A stretch of 64,000 nucleotides of DNA from JAGNKE01 sp964583335 (GTDB taxonomy: Bacteria; Pseudomonadota; Alphaproteobacteria; Micavibrionales; Micavibrionaceae). The DNA lies in assembly GCA_964583335.1 (NCBI GenBank), contig CAZOVG010000007.1, positions 1 to 64,000 of the forward strand. The letters are read 5' to 3'. Made by a program: the position numbers and the translations under genes. Of this stretch, positions 51,416 to 61,750 are shown piece after piece (the first letter of the stretch is position 1; each line of letters begins with the position of its first letter). The notes under the pieces were generated by a model. It was not told the origin of the DNA. It was given only the letters and a program-made list of their open reading frames with translations, and made no database searches.

Positions 51416-52489
51416 ATGGCCGCCCAGGAACGCCTGATGCAGGCCGCGCTGCGAATGGCGGACCGGGGCTTGGGGCGTGTCTGGCCCAATCCGGCCGTGG
51501 GCTGCGTCATCGTGCAAGGTGATCGGATCATCGCCCGCGCCCGCACCGCCAACGGGGGCCGCCCCCATGCCGAAACGATCGCCCTAGAACAGGCGGGGCC
51601 GCAGGCCGAAGGCGCAACCGTTTACGTCACGCTCGAACCTTGCGCCCATCACGGCAAGACCGCCCCCTGCGTCGATTCCCTGATCGCCGCGAAAGTCGCA
51701 AGGGTCGTGATCGGCGCGATCGACCCTGACCCCCGCACTGCCGGCAAGGGCATAGAGGCTCTCAAAGCCGCCGGGATCGAGGTTTGCACAGGCGTTCTGG
51801 AAAAAGACTGCAAAACCCTGAACGCGGGTTTCTTCACCCGCATTGCCGAAAATCGCCCCTATATCGGCCTCAAGGCCGCTTGCACGAAAGAGGGGTACAT
51901 GACCCCGCCCGAGGGCCGCTGGATCACGGGGCCGCAAGCTCTCAACCTCGTCCATCTGCAACGCCGCAAGTTCGACGCGATCCTTGTGGGCATCGGCACG
52001 GCGCTCGCCGACGATCCAATGCTCACGACCCGCCTTCCGGGCTTCCACCATTCCCCCGTGCGGATCGTTTTGGACAGCCATCTGCGCCTGCCCGCCGACG
52101 CGAACCTCTGCAAAACCGCCGGAATCATCCCGCTCTGGATTCTCTATGCGAACGACCCGAACAACCGGGCGGCGGAATTGGAATCCGTCGGTGCAAAACT
52201 TATTCAGACCTCGCCGCGCGACCTGACGGCCGTCCTGCGCACCCTCGCGGAGCAGGGGATCACCCGCCTGCTGGTCGAGGGCGGCCCGGCCATCCATAAG
52301 GCCTTCATGCAGGCGGGCTTCTGCGATGAAATCAGCGTCTACAGATCCCACAAAATCGCGGGCGGCCGGGGCGAAGCGCTCTTTTCAGCAGAAAAACTGA
52401 AAAAATTCGGGCAGGAGAACGGCTTAACCCCCTCAAAAACCCGCGAGATCGATCAAGATTCTCTGGAAATCTACCGCCGTAAGGTCTAG
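51416..52489 (+). CDS. ribD: Bifunctional riboflavin deaminase/reductase
   Basis: Deaminates and reduces the pyrimidine intermediate of riboflavin synthesis. The 357-aa protein has a CDA-type zinc site (HAETIALEQ, EPCAHHGKTAPC) and a C-terminal reductase domain (AACTKEGYMTPPEGRWITG, LLVEGGPAIHKAF). The ATG is 2 bp after the nrdR stop. Next is ribE, 9 bp on. Confidence 0.95.
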   Translation: MAAQERLMQAALRMADRGLGRVWPNPAVGCVIVQGDRIIARARTANGGRPHAETIALEQAGPQAEGATVYVTLEPCAHHGKTAPCVDSLIAAKVARVVIGAIDPDPRTAGKGIEALKAAGIEVCTGVLEKDCKTLNAGFFTRIAENRPYIGLKAACTKEGYMTPPEGRWITGPQALNLVHLQRRKFDAILVGIGTALADDPMLTTRLPGFHHSPVRIVLDSHLRLPADANLCKTAGIIPLWILYANDPNNRAAELESVGAKLIQTSPRDLTAVLRTLAEQGITRLLVEGGPAIHKAFMQAGFCDEISVYRSHKIAGGRGEALFSAEKLKKFGQENGLTPSKTREIDQDSLEIYRRKV

Positions 52490-52498
52490 TCTCCGGCC

Positions 52499-53088
52499 AT
52501 GTTTACCGGGATCGTACAGGACAGGGGAAGGGTGCGCGGCGTTGATCGAACGCGCGGCGACCTGCGCCTGGAAATCGAAACAGCGCTCGACCTTGCGCCC
52601 GTCCCGCTCGGCGCGTCGATCTGTTGCTCGGGCTGTTGCCTGACGGTGGTTGAAAAAACGAAAGACGGCTTCTTCGTCGATGTCTCCGCCGAGACCCTCT
52701 CCAAAACCGCGCTCGGAACATGGGCGGTCGGAACGGAGATCAACCTCGAACCCTCCCTCAAGCTCGGCGACGAACTGGGCGGCCACTTCGTCTTCGGACA
52801 TGTCGATGCGGTTGTAAAGCTTCTGGAGACCAAGCCCGAGGGCGGCTCGCACCGCCTGACGATCGAATTGCCCGCCGCGCTGGCCCGTTATGTCGCGCCC
52901 AAGGGCTCCGTATCCCTCGACGGCGTGTCCCTGACGGTGAACGAGGTCGGCGCGAACAGCTTCGGTGTCAACATCATCCCCCACACATGGGAAAAGACGA
53001 CCCTCGGCCTCAAAAAGCCCGGCGACGCGCTGAACATGGAAATCGACATGCTGGCCCGCTACGTCTCCCGCGCGCTGGAGGTCGACAA

Positions 53089-53092
<4 letters not shown>
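52499..53092 (+). CDS. ribE: Riboflavin synthase, alpha subunit
   Basis: Dismutates two lumazines to riboflavin. The 197-aa protein begins MFTGIVQDRGRV and has two homologous lumazine-binding repeats (GASICCSGCCLTVVEKT and KGSVSLDGVSLTVNEVGANSF). Its stop overlaps the ribBA start by 4 bp. Confidence 0.95.
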
Positions 53093-54198
<1,106 letters not shown>

Positions 54199-54216
54199 AC
54201 AATCAAGGATACCACC

Positions 54217-54669
54217 ATGCCGCATTACATGATCGTCGAGGCGCGTTATTACGAGGACATCTCCGATCTTCTCCTTAAGGGCGCGATCAAAGCGCTGGAG
54301 GAAAAGCGCAACACTTACGAGGTGTTTCAGGTTCCCGGCGCGCTCGAAATCCCGCTGGCGGTCCGCCTCGGCATGATGCGCCCGGAGGGGCGCGGCACCA
54401 AGGGCCGCCGCTTCGATGGCTTTGTCGCGCTCGGCTGCGTCCTGCGCGGGGAAACCACCCACTACGATATCGTCAGCAACGAAAGCGCGCGCGGCCTCTC
54501 AAACGTGGCGCTGGAATATGAAATGCCGGTCGGCAACGGCATCCTCACCTGCGAGACGAAAGAGCAAGCCCTCGAACGCGCCGATCCGCAAAAGCTTGAT
54601 AAGGGCGGCGAGGCGGCAAAGGCCGCGATGGCGCTGTTCGAACTTAAGACCGTTCTGGGGGTCCGCTGA
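54217..54669 (+). CDS. ribH: 6,7-dimethyl-8-ribityllumazine synthase
   Basis: Makes the lumazine from the RibBA and RibD products; forms pentamers or icosahedra. The 150-aa protein has IVEARYYEDISDLLLKGAI, VFQVPGALEIPLAVRL, GFVALGCVLRGETTHYDIV and GNGILTCETKEQALER. It closes the riboflavin group, with nusB one base further. Confidence 0.95.
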   Translation: MPHYMIVEARYYEDISDLLLKGAIKALEEKRNTYEVFQVPGALEIPLAVRLGMMRPEGRGTKGRRFDGFVALGCVLRGETTHYDIVSNESARGLSNVALEYEMPVGNGILTCETKEQALERADPQKLDKGGEAAKAAMALFELKTVLGVR

Positions 54670-54670
54670 C

Positions 54671-55165
54671 ATGGCCAAGCCGAACGCGCCCGAAGCCGTG
54701 AAGAAAAGCACCGGCAACAAAAAGAAAATGTCCGCTCGCCTGATGGCCGTGCAGGCCGTCTATGAGGCGGGCCATAACGGCGAGCCGTTTGAACAGGTCC
54801 TGCGCGACTACATCGACAACCGCACCGGCATGGAAATTGGCGACGTCAAGATCGAGGAACCCGACCGCGAACTCTTCCTCAGCACCGCCCGCACCGTCCA
54901 AAGCCGCCGCGAGGAGATCGTCCGCATCCTCGAAGCCAACACCCCCTCCAAAAACCCCGACCCCGATCAGCCGCGCAAGGAGATCGAGCCGCTGCTCAGA
55001 TCCATCCTTTTATGCGGGATAGCCGAGATCCTCCAGCATACCGACATTGACGCCCCCCTGATAATCAACGACTATATTGAGGTCACGCGCGCCTTCTACG
55101 ATAAGGGCGAAGTCTCCCTCGTCAACGGCGTTCTGGACTCCGTGGCCGGAATCCTCCGGTCCTGA
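54671..55165 (+). CDS. nusB: Transcription antitermination factor NusB
   Basis: Binds boxA RNA with NusE in rRNA antitermination. The 164-aa protein has the helical core: SARLMAVQAVYEAGHNG, LLRSILLCGIAEIL, INDYIEVTRAFYDKGEVSLVNGVLDSVAG. A Lys-rich N-tail of about 20 residues precedes it. The ATG at 54671 is 1 bp after the ribH stop; the ribH-nusB pairing is standard. Confidence 0.94.
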   Translation: MAKPNAPEAVKKSTGNKKKMSARLMAVQAVYEAGHNGEPFEQVLRDYIDNRTGMEIGDVKIEEPDRELFLSTARTVQSRREEIVRILEANTPSKNPDPDQPRKEIEPLLRSILLCGIAEILQHTDIDAPLIINDYIEVTRAFYDKGEVSLVNGVLDSVAGILRS

Positions 55166-55304
55166 CCTGAATCCCTTTTTTCGCCATCCCGGCAACCTAT
55201 TCAAAAACTTGAAATATCTGCGGTTTTTCGCCGCTCCTAAGCCCCCGTTAACCCTTGATTGTTACAATGATGGGTAAGACAAAAGCTTCAAGGAAAACAA
55301 TAAA

Positions 55305-55823
55305 GTGCGTAAGATACTGATATTGCTGGTGGTCTTGCTCGTCCTCGGCGGCGGGGGCGGCGGCGCGTACTACGTCTTTGTGATGCAGCCGGCCCAAGCG
55401 GCGGCCCTCAAGGACGGCGACACGGCCCACGGCGAAGCCGGAACAGATGAAGCGGCCGAAGAACATGCCGAAGAAGGCGGTGACGGCCACGGCGAAAAGG
55501 GCAAAAGCGAATTCGTCGAACTCGACCCCCTGATCCTCCCGATCCTTGATAATAGCGGCGTCAATCAGGTCGTAAGCCTCGTCATCGCCATCGAGGTGCC
55601 CGGCCCGTCGGCCAAGGACAAGGTAAAATCCATGTCCCCTAAGCTCAAGGACGCCTACATTCAGGACATGTACGGCATGCTGAACGAGCATGCAGCTATG
55701 AAGGGCGGAGTAGTGCAGGTGGCCGTTATCAAAGAGCGCCTGAACATCATCACCAAAGACATAATGGGCAAGGACACGGTCAAGGAGGTCCTGCTCCAGG
55801 TCGTTCAGCAGCGCCCGATCTAA
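55305..55823 (+). CDS. fliL: Flagellar basal-body-associated protein FliL
   Basis: Stator-associated inner-membrane protein. The 172-aa product has one N-terminal helix (ILILLVVLLVLGGGGGGAYYVFV), a charged linker (Gly/Glu/His-rich), and a periplasmic SPFH-like domain (FVELDPLILPILDNSGVNQVVSLVIAIEV, IKERLNIITKDIMGKDTVKEVLLQVV). The start is GTG with AAGGA upstream. It is separated from motAB by 8 kb, and no other flagellar gene is beside it. Confidence 0.9.
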   Translation: MRKILILLVVLLVLGGGGGGAYYVFVMQPAQAAALKDGDTAHGEAGTDEAAEEHAEEGGDGHGEKGKSEFVELDPLILPILDNSGVNQVVSLVIAIEVPGPSAKDKVKSMSPKLKDAYIQDMYGMLNEHAAMKGGVVQVAVIKERLNIITKDIMGKDTVKEVLLQVVQQRPI

Positions 55824-55846
55824 AAATTTTCCGGTAAATCGAAAAA

Positions 55847-56290
55847 TTACTTCTTAGCGGGCGGATTAAACCGCCCGAGGTTTCCCAACAACTGCTGCGA
55901 AAACGTCAGGTCGTTGCCGTGCGTGGGTGTCTTGTTGCGCGCGATCGGTATATCCTCCCGCCCGTTTTCGATATCTTGTATGTCGTCAACTACACCTTCA
56001 CCGTTAAATACAACGGCGACGATCCGCTCATTAACCACTTTCGGGTCCAGAATTCCCCGCTTTTCAGTATCCTGCCCGATATAATACCAAACGTTCGGGT
56101 TAAACGTGGAGACGGTCGTGGGTGACCCCATGACCCGCAGAACATCCGACCGCGTGCTTTCCCCGGCCGTGATCGCCTGCATTTGATGATTCTCGATCAT
56201 GTTCCCGCGCTTGGCCTTAACCGGCGAACAGGCGGCCAGAGCCACCATGACAACACAAGAGAACCGCAGGAAATTTACGGATGCATACAT
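55847..56290 (-). CDS. bamE: BamE (SmpA/OmlA) outer-membrane lipoprotein
   Basis: Accessory subunit of the beta-barrel assembly complex. The 147-aa protein has a lipoprotein signal (VVMVALAACSP, lipobox LAAC) and the BamE fold (ITAGESTRSDVLRVMGSPTTVSTFNPNVWYYIGQ, RIVAVVFNGEGVVDDIQDI). It is divergent from the bc1 chaperone gene (74 bp), an order conserved in alphaproteobacteria. Confidence 0.92.
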   Translation of the reverse strand: MYASVNFLRFSCVVMVALAACSPVKAKRGNMIENHQMQAITAGESTRSDVLRVMGSPTTVSTFNPNVWYYIGQDTEKRGILDPKVVNERIVAVVFNGEGVVDDIQDIENGREDIPIARNKTPTHGNDLTFSQQLLGNLGRFNPPAKK

Positions 56291-56364
56291 ATAAAGCCCG
56301 ATTGCGACATTTGATTTTGATATCTATAGTGTCACCTGTTTAGTAAAACCTGGCGCAAAAATCA

Positions 56365-56967
56365 ATGTTCGGTTTCTTTCGAAAGGGAATTTCCCGTTAC
56401 AACAGGACGGACCTCCTCGCGGCGCAAGACCTCTATCGCGCGGCGATAACCCAGTCCCGGCAGGAAATTTTTTTCCTGAAATACGGCGTTCCAGACACGG
56501 TGGACGGGCGTTTCGACATTTTAGTGCTCCATCTGTACATGGTGTTTTTCCGCCTGCGCCCCCATTCGCGCTATAAAGATATCTCACAGTGCATCTTCGA
56601 CATGGCCTTCAAGAATATGGACAAAAGCCTTCGTGAGGCCGGGGTAGGGGATGTCGGAGTCCCCAAATACATGAAAAAGATGATGCAGGCCTTTAATGGC
56701 CGTATGCACGCCTATAAAGAGGCTGCAGAATATGTAAAAGAAGACCCCAGGGTCCCCTTGGGCCCCGGCCACCCTTTGTTCGATGCCCTGCGGAGGAATT
56801 TATACGGAACCGTTGAAAAACCTCAGAACTCTGTGATAGTCAGCATGGTGAAATACGTGCGCTTTACCATGTTGTACCTCTATGAACAAAATCTGGATGA
56901 GGTCGTGTTGGGGAACATAAAGTTCATCCCGCCCGGAGAAATCATCGACGAAAAGAAGGCGCCTTAG
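56365..56967 (+). CDS. Ubiquinol-cytochrome c chaperone (CBP3 family)
   Basis: Homologue of mitochondrial CBP3, which helps cytochrome b maturation in complex bc1. The 200-aa protein has the family block FFLKYGVPDTVDGRFDILVLHLYMVFFRLR and the helical MKKMMQAFNGRMHAYKEA region. Presence suggests an aerobic chain with complex III. DUF177 follows 19 bp later, as usual. Confidence 0.9.
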   Translation: MFGFFRKGISRYNRTDLLAAQDLYRAAITQSRQEIFFLKYGVPDTVDGRFDILVLHLYMVFFRLRPHSRYKDISQCIFDMAFKNMDKSLREAGVGDVGVPKYMKKMMQAFNGRMHAYKEAAEYVKEDPRVPLGPGHPLFDALRRNLYGTVEKPQNSVIVSMVKYVRFTMLYLYEQNLDEVVLGNIKFIPPGEIIDEKKAP

Positions 56968-56986
56968 CCTTGATTAGGATTGAGAG

Positions 56987-57601
56987 ATGAAAAAACGAGG
57001 CAACGAAAATCATATCCCGGAATCGGAATGGTCATATCTTTTCGACACCGAAGCCCTGGGCCGTGAACCCGCAACACTGAAAATCGCCCCGGATGAAAGC
57101 CAGACGCGAACAATCGTAAAACGGCTGGCGATTGACGGGCTGGAGGGGCTGGAGGCCCGCATAACCTTGCGCCGCAACACCGGAAACATGGTCATCCATG
57201 TGCAAGGGATCATAACTGCCAAAGCCTTCCAGAAATGCATCATTACGCTTGCGCCGCTCGAAATCGATATCGAGGCCCCCTTCGAGGCGTGGTACGCCGA
57301 CTCCTCGCAAACGCTCTCCTTCACAAAAGCCAAGCGCGAACGGGACATCGAAAAGGATAATATCGAGCAACCCATTCTCGACGAGGCCGAGGATCCAGAA
57401 CCCGTCGTGGATGGTCGGATTGATCTGGGCGAACTCGTGGTTCAGCATCTCTCGCTGAACATCGACCCATACCCGCGCGCGATCGGCGCATCTTATGCGC
57501 TCGGTGATGACGATGTGACCATCGCCCAAAAAACCGGAGAGGCTTACCACAACCCCTTCGAGGCCTTGAAAAACTGGCGCGACAAGGAAGGCAAAAGCTG
57601 A
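56987..57601 (+). CDS. YceD/DUF177 family protein
   Basis: A 204-aa member of the DUF177 family, known for its link to 23S rRNA accumulation. Visible are the N-terminal EWSYLFDTEALG and ITAKAFQKCIITLAPLEIDIE, then a C-terminal part with GRIDLGELVVQHLSLNIDPYPRA. The family normally has CxRCL with two Cys; here only one Cys (KCII) is kept. The usual neighbour rpmF is displaced 1.25 kb by the opposite-strand transporter. Confidence 0.88.
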   Translation: MKKRGNENHIPESEWSYLFDTEALGREPATLKIAPDESQTRTIVKRLAIDGLEGLEARITLRRNTGNMVIHVQGIITAKAFQKCIITLAPLEIDIEAPFEAWYADSSQTLSFTKAKRERDIEKDNIEQPILDEAEDPEPVVDGRIDLGELVVQHLSLNIDPYPRAIGASYALGDDDVTIAQKTGEAYHNPFEALKNWRDKEGKS

Positions 57602-57611
57602 TCGTTCAACC

Positions 57612-58685
57612 CTAGATCAAGCCAAACGCCGAAAGCCCGCAGTAAAACCCGAACAATATGGACGTCTCCGCGACGACCAACACAGCCGGACCGTAACCGA
57701 GCGAAACCACCTCTTTCATCGAGGTTTTAAGCCCCACCGCCGCAATCGCCATCACCAGCATCCACTTGCTCAGAACCTCAAGCCCGTGAGAAACCTCCCC
57801 CGGCAGGGCGCCCAGTGAATTGAGAGCGGCCAGAAGAATAAACCCCAGAAGAAACGGCGGCACGAACGGAAAGCGCAGCGTCTGCCCCGGGCGCGCATTT
57901 TTATAAACCCACGCTAAGCCGAGCAGAATCGGCAATAACATGAAGACCCGGATCAGCTTGATCAGAACGGCGGCGTTCCCGGCCTCCGGCGAGATGCTAT
58001 ACCCGGCCCCGACAACCTGCGAAACATCGTGTATGGTCCCCCCGATGATGATTCCCGAATGATAGGAATCGAACCCCAGAAGCCCCAGAACGACCGGATA
58101 CCCGATCATCGCGGCGGTACCCATCGCCGTTACCCCGATAACGGCGGTCAGGGTCTGCCGTTCAAGCTTTTTCGAAGGCGGCAGGATCGAGGAAATCGCC
58201 AGCGCCGCCGAAGCCCCGCAAATCGCCGTGGCCCCGCCGATCAGAAGCCCTTGCTCGCGGTCCATCCCCAAAAGCCGCCCCAGCACAGGCCCGGCCATGA
58301 GAATAAACAGCGTAATCGCCGAAATCCCCACCAGAACAGGCAGGCCAAGCGCGGTGAATTGCGAAAGCGCAATCCGCGCCCCGATCAGCGCCACCCCGAT
58401 TTTAAGTACGCTCTGCGAGGTAAACTGTATGCCCCGCCGCGCTTTAGGGTCCTCGAACAGAAAATGAAAGGCCATCCCCAGAAGAAGGCACATCAGCATG
58501 ACGGGCGCGGAGTAATGCTCTGAGATCAGCATGGCGGCCAGCGTGACCAGCCCGCAAACCATGAACCCGGGCATAATCGCCTTCAAACGCGCCCCAAAGG
58601 GTTCGTGGTCCGGCCCCGGCGGCTCCGGCACCCCCTCAAGGGAGTCCATGAATCGGTACTTGCTGAGCGGGTCGCTGCTATTCAT
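57612..58685 (-). CDS. YeiH/UPF0324 putative sulfate exporter family transporter
   Basis: A 357-aa membrane protein with about ten helices. Family blocks are visible: SQSVLKIGVALIGARIALSQ, LLIGGATAICGASAALAISS, SYHSGIIIGGTIHDVSQVVGAGYSIS and AVGLKTSMKEV. Substrate is unproven; some relatives are linked to taurine/sulfite metabolism. It lies on the opposite strand between DUF177 and rpmF and ends 10 bp after DUF177, so it looks inserted into a conserved pair. Confidence 0.88.
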   Translation of the reverse strand: MNSSDPLSKYRFMDSLEGVPEPPGPDHEPFGARLKAIMPGFMVCGLVTLAAMLISEHYSAPVMLMCLLLGMAFHFLFEDPKARRGIQFTSQSVLKIGVALIGARIALSQFTALGLPVLVGISAITLFILMAGPVLGRLLGMDREQGLLIGGATAICGASAALAISSILPPSKKLERQTLTAVIGVTAMGTAAMIGYPVVLGLLGFDSYHSGIIIGGTIHDVSQVVGAGYSISPEAGNAAVLIKLIRVFMLLPILLGLAWVYKNARPGQTLRFPFVPPFLLGFILLAALNSLGALPGEVSHGLEVLSKWMLVMAIAAVGLKTSMKEVVSLGYGPAVLVVAETSILFGFYCGLSAFGLI

Positions 58686-58855
58686 AATCGGATCAAGGCC
58701 TTAAATATTACGGGAAAAGGGCCTGCGCGGGCGGCACGCACCGCACAAACTGGCCTTTCTTTACGCCCGAACCGTCATTTAATCCAGAAATATTCCTTGC
58801 AACCGCCGCGCTTTTTGTTTAGAAACCACACTCTACAAAGTTAAGGATCAGGACT

Positions 58856-59035
58856 ATGGCTGTACCAAAGAGAAAAACATCGCCCTCCAAGCGCAACATG
58901 CGCCGTTCCCACCATGCCCTGAAGACGGAAAACTGGTCTGAGGACGCGAGCACGGGCGAACCCGTGCGCCGCCACCACATCGACCTGAAGACCGGAACCT
59001 ACCGGGGCCGTCAGGTGATCGAGGAAAAGAGCTGA
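58856..59035 (+). CDS. rpmF: Large ribosomal subunit protein bL32
   Basis: A 59-aa basic protein: MAVPKRKTSPSKRNMRRSHH, then a short acidic part and RRHHIDLKTGTYRGRQVIEE. It is the Cys-free form of L32. AAGGATCAGG lies before the ATG at 58856. The plsX gene follows in the conserved rpmF-plsX-fabH order. Confidence 0.95.
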   Translation: MAVPKRKTSPSKRNMRRSHHALKTENWSEDASTGEPVRRHHIDLKTGTYRGRQVIEEKS

Positions 59036-59065
59036 TCGAAAGATCGGCCTTTCAGGACTTTTACG

Positions 59066-59094
59066 AATGAGGCAGAGAACGCTCTTGCCTCATT
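59066..59094 (+). terminator. Hairpin between rpmF and plsX
   Basis: AATGAGGCA (59066-59074) pairs perfectly with TGCCTCATT (59086-59094). The T-tract after it is interrupted (TGTCGTCTTGTT), so it is a partial terminator or attenuator rather than a full stop. Confidence 0.45.
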
Positions 59095-59157
59095 TGTCGT
59101 CTTGTTATAAGCCATCCTTGGAGTGTTGGGTCCACGCGCATCTGAAAGGGACAATCC

Positions 59158-60219
59158 TTGTCCGCCACGCCGTCAACGGGAAATATCGTCATAGCCATCG
59201 ACGCGATGGGCGGTGACCACGGCCCGCCGGAGATTATTCCGGCGCTGGCCTCCGTGCTGGCCCAAAGGCCGGACGTGCGCTTTCTGGTCTTCGGGCATAA
59301 GGATGAGATTGCCGGCCCGCTCGCACGCCACCCGGTTCTGACAAGTGCCGTCACGGTCATTCACACCGAAAAAACGATCGAGAGCGACGAAAAACCCTCC
59401 GCCGCCCTCCGCGCCAGCAAGGGCACCAGCATGCGCATGGCCCTTGAGGCCGTGGAGGAGGGGCGGGCCATGGCCGCCGTCTCCGCCGGAAATACCGGCG
59501 CGCTCATGGCTCTGGCCAGAATCGTCTATAAGACCCTGCCGGGCATCCACCGCCCCGCCATCGCCTCCGTCATGCCGGGCATTAAGGGCGAAACCATCAT
59601 GCTCGACCTCGGCGCGAACGTACTGGTCGATGCCGAGACGCTCGTCCAGTTCGCGGTTCTCGGCGCGGCCTTTGCGCAGAAACAGAAGAAAATCAAAACC
59701 CCCACCGTCGGCCTCCTTAATGTCGGCTCCGAAGATATCAAGGGGCCCGAGCATATCCGCGCCGCTGCAGAAATCCTCAAACGCATCGAGTTTCCGGGAA
59801 CCTATTACGGCTTCGTCGAGGGCGACGACATCACCCGGGGCACGGTGGACGTCATCGTCGCCGACGGCTACGCGGGCAATATCGCCCTCAAGACCGCCGA
59901 GGGCGTCGGCCAGCTGGTCAAGCACTACTTCACCGAATCCTTCAACTCGCCCCTCGCCAAGATCGGCGCTCTGGTCGCATACGGCTCCCTGAAGAAATTC
60001 AAACGCCGCATGGACCCGCGCCTCTATAACGGCGGCGTGTTCCTTGGCCTCAACGGCCTGTGCGTCAAAAGCCACGGCGGCGCGGACGCGCTGGCCTTCT
60101 CCCAGGCTGTGCTTCTCGCCGTACGTCTGGCCCGCTACGGATACATACAGCAGGTGATCGAAGACATTAACAACGTCGTCCGGCAGGAAACCTTCCTGAA
60201 CCCGGAGTCGTCAGAATAA
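59158..60219 (+). CDS. plsX: Phosphate acyltransferase PlsX
   Basis: Makes acyl-phosphate from acyl-ACP for phospholipid synthesis. The 353-aa product has IAIDAMGGDHGPPEII, the SAGNTGALMALARI segment, VGLLNVGSEDIKG and GFVEGDDITRGTVDVIVADGYAGNIALKT. The start appears to be TTG at 59158, supported by GAAAGGGA seven bases upstream and no ATG before the MGGD motif. fabH follows 18 bp later. Confidence 0.93.
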   Translation: MSATPSTGNIVIAIDAMGGDHGPPEIIPALASVLAQRPDVRFLVFGHKDEIAGPLARHPVLTSAVTVIHTEKTIESDEKPSAALRASKGTSMRMALEAVEEGRAMAAVSAGNTGALMALARIVYKTLPGIHRPAIASVMPGIKGETIMLDLGANVLVDAETLVQFAVLGAAFAQKQKKIKTPTVGLLNVGSEDIKGPEHIRAAAEILKRIEFPGTYYGFVEGDDITRGTVDVIVADGYAGNIALKTAEGVGQLVKHYFTESFNSPLAKIGALVAYGSLKKFKRRMDPRLYNGGVFLGLNGLCVKSHGGADALAFSQAVLLAVRLARYGYIQQVIEDINNVVRQETFLNPESSE

Positions 60220-60237
60220 GCGGAAAAGAGTAAACGC

Positions 60238-61203
60238 ATGCCAATCAAATCTGTCATACGCGCGACCGGAAGCTATCTGCCCGAACGCATCATGACCAAC
60301 GCCGACCTCGAAAAGCTCGTCGAGACCACTGACGAATGGATTCTCCAAAGATCCGGCATCCGCGAACGCCGCATCGCCGCGCCGGACGAAAAAACCTCCG
60401 ACCTCGCCGTTAAGGCCTCACTGGCGGCTATGCAACGCGCCGGATTGAACCCGCAGGATATCGACGGCATTATCATCGCCACCACCACGCCCGACCAGAC
60501 CTTCCCCTCCGTGGCCGTCAGCGTTCAGAAGGCGCTGGATATTCCCGTCTGCACCGCCTTCGACATACAGGCCGTATGCAGCGGCTTCGTGTATGCCCTC
60601 AGCGTCGCCGATAATTTCATCAAGGCCGGACAGTTGAAACGCATCCTTGTCATCGGCGCCGAAAAAATGAGCGCCCTCCTGAACTGGGACGACCGCACGA
60701 CCTGCGTTCTGTTCGGCGACGGGGCCGGGGCCGTGATTCTGGAGGCGCAGGACGGCGACGGAAATCGCGGTATTATCTCCAGCCACCTCTATGCCGACGG
60801 ACGGTTGAAGGACATCCTCTACACTGACGGCGGCCCGTCCACCACGGGGCAGAGCGGCCATATCGTCATGCACGGACGCGAAGTCTTCAAGCACGCTGTG
60901 AACCTGATGGCCGAAGTCGTTGAGGAAGCCCTGCAAAGCAACGGCATGACCGCCGTCGATATCGACTGGCTCGTCCCGCATCAGGCGAATATCCGCATCA
61001 TCGAGGCCACGGCCAAAAAGCTCAATCTGCCGATGGAAAAGGTGATCGTGACCGTCGAACGCCACGGCAACACCTCGGCGGCCTCCATCCCGCTCGCCTT
61101 CGACGAAGCCATGCGCGACGGGCGTATCAAGCCCGGCCAGACTGTGCTGTTTGAGGCTATGGGCGGCGGGCTGACTTGGGCCTCGGCGCTGGTCAGAATG
61201 TAA
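60238..61203 (+). CDS. fabH: 3-oxoacyl-ACP synthase III
   Basis: Starts fatty-acid synthesis by condensing acetyl-CoA with malonyl-ACP. The 321-aa enzyme has catalytic Cys114 (QAVCSGFVYAL), His248 (VPHQANIRII) and Asn278 (ERHGNTSAASIPLA), plus TDEWILQRSGIRERRIA near the start and the GGGLTWASALVRM end. It is in the rpmF-plsX-fabH cluster. Confidence 0.96.
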   Translation: MPIKSVIRATGSYLPERIMTNADLEKLVETTDEWILQRSGIRERRIAAPDEKTSDLAVKASLAAMQRAGLNPQDIDGIIIATTTPDQTFPSVAVSVQKALDIPVCTAFDIQAVCSGFVYALSVADNFIKAGQLKRILVIGAEKMSALLNWDDRTTCVLFGDGAGAVILEAQDGDGNRGIISSHLYADGRLKDILYTDGGPSTTGQSGHIVMHGREVFKHAVNLMAEVVEEALQSNGMTAVDIDWLVPHQANIRIIEATAKKLNLPMEKVIVTVERHGNTSAASIPLAFDEAMRDGRIKPGQTVLFEAMGGGLTWASALVRM

Positions 61204-61404
61204 TTCCCATAAAAAACCATAACGAAAGCGCCCCTTTTGTGCGCTGCAAAAACGCGCGGAAAGCCCGGTTTTACGAAAAAAACTAAGCAAGACGGCTTTA
61301 CCTATTGAATTGAATCATTTTTTTGTGGTTATCCTAAAGCCTAAGATTGACGCTCAGGGCAGGGCGCGATAGTCTTGAACCTATAAGATGACAAGGAGAA
61401 GTTT

Positions 61405-61701
61405 ATGAGTGCGCGCACGATAACAAGGGCGGATCTGGCCGAAGCCGTATACCAGCAGGTCGGGCTATCCCGTAACGAATCTGCGGATTTGGTCGAGGTT
61501 CTTCTGAACGAGATTTCAGATAGGCTGATAGCGGGCGACAATGTAAAGATTTCTTCTTTCGGCAGCTTCACGATTCGCGAAAAGGGGGAACGCGTGGGCC
61601 GTAACCCCAAGACGGGTGTAGAGGTTCCGATCTCCCCGCGCAAGGTTCTGGTCTTCCGCGCCTCGCATGTCTTGAAAGACAAGATTAACACGGGCGTGTA
61701 A
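61405..61701 (+). CDS. ihfA: Integration host factor subunit alpha
   Basis: DNA-bending protein, partner of IHF-beta. The 98-aa product has ITRADLAEAVYQQVGLSRNESADLVEVLL, VKISSFGSFTIREKGERVGRNPKTG with the intercalating-Pro arm region, and VLVFRASHVLKDKIN. AAGGAG precedes the ATG. The MerR gene next is its constant companion in this class. Confidence 0.95.
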   Translation: MSARTITRADLAEAVYQQVGLSRNESADLVEVLLNEISDRLIAGDNVKISSFGSFTIREKGERVGRNPKTGVEVPISPRKVLVFRASHVLKDKINTGV

Positions 61702-61750
61702 GCACCGATTCGGGTTGTAATAATTTAACAAATGCAAGAGTGACAAGCCA

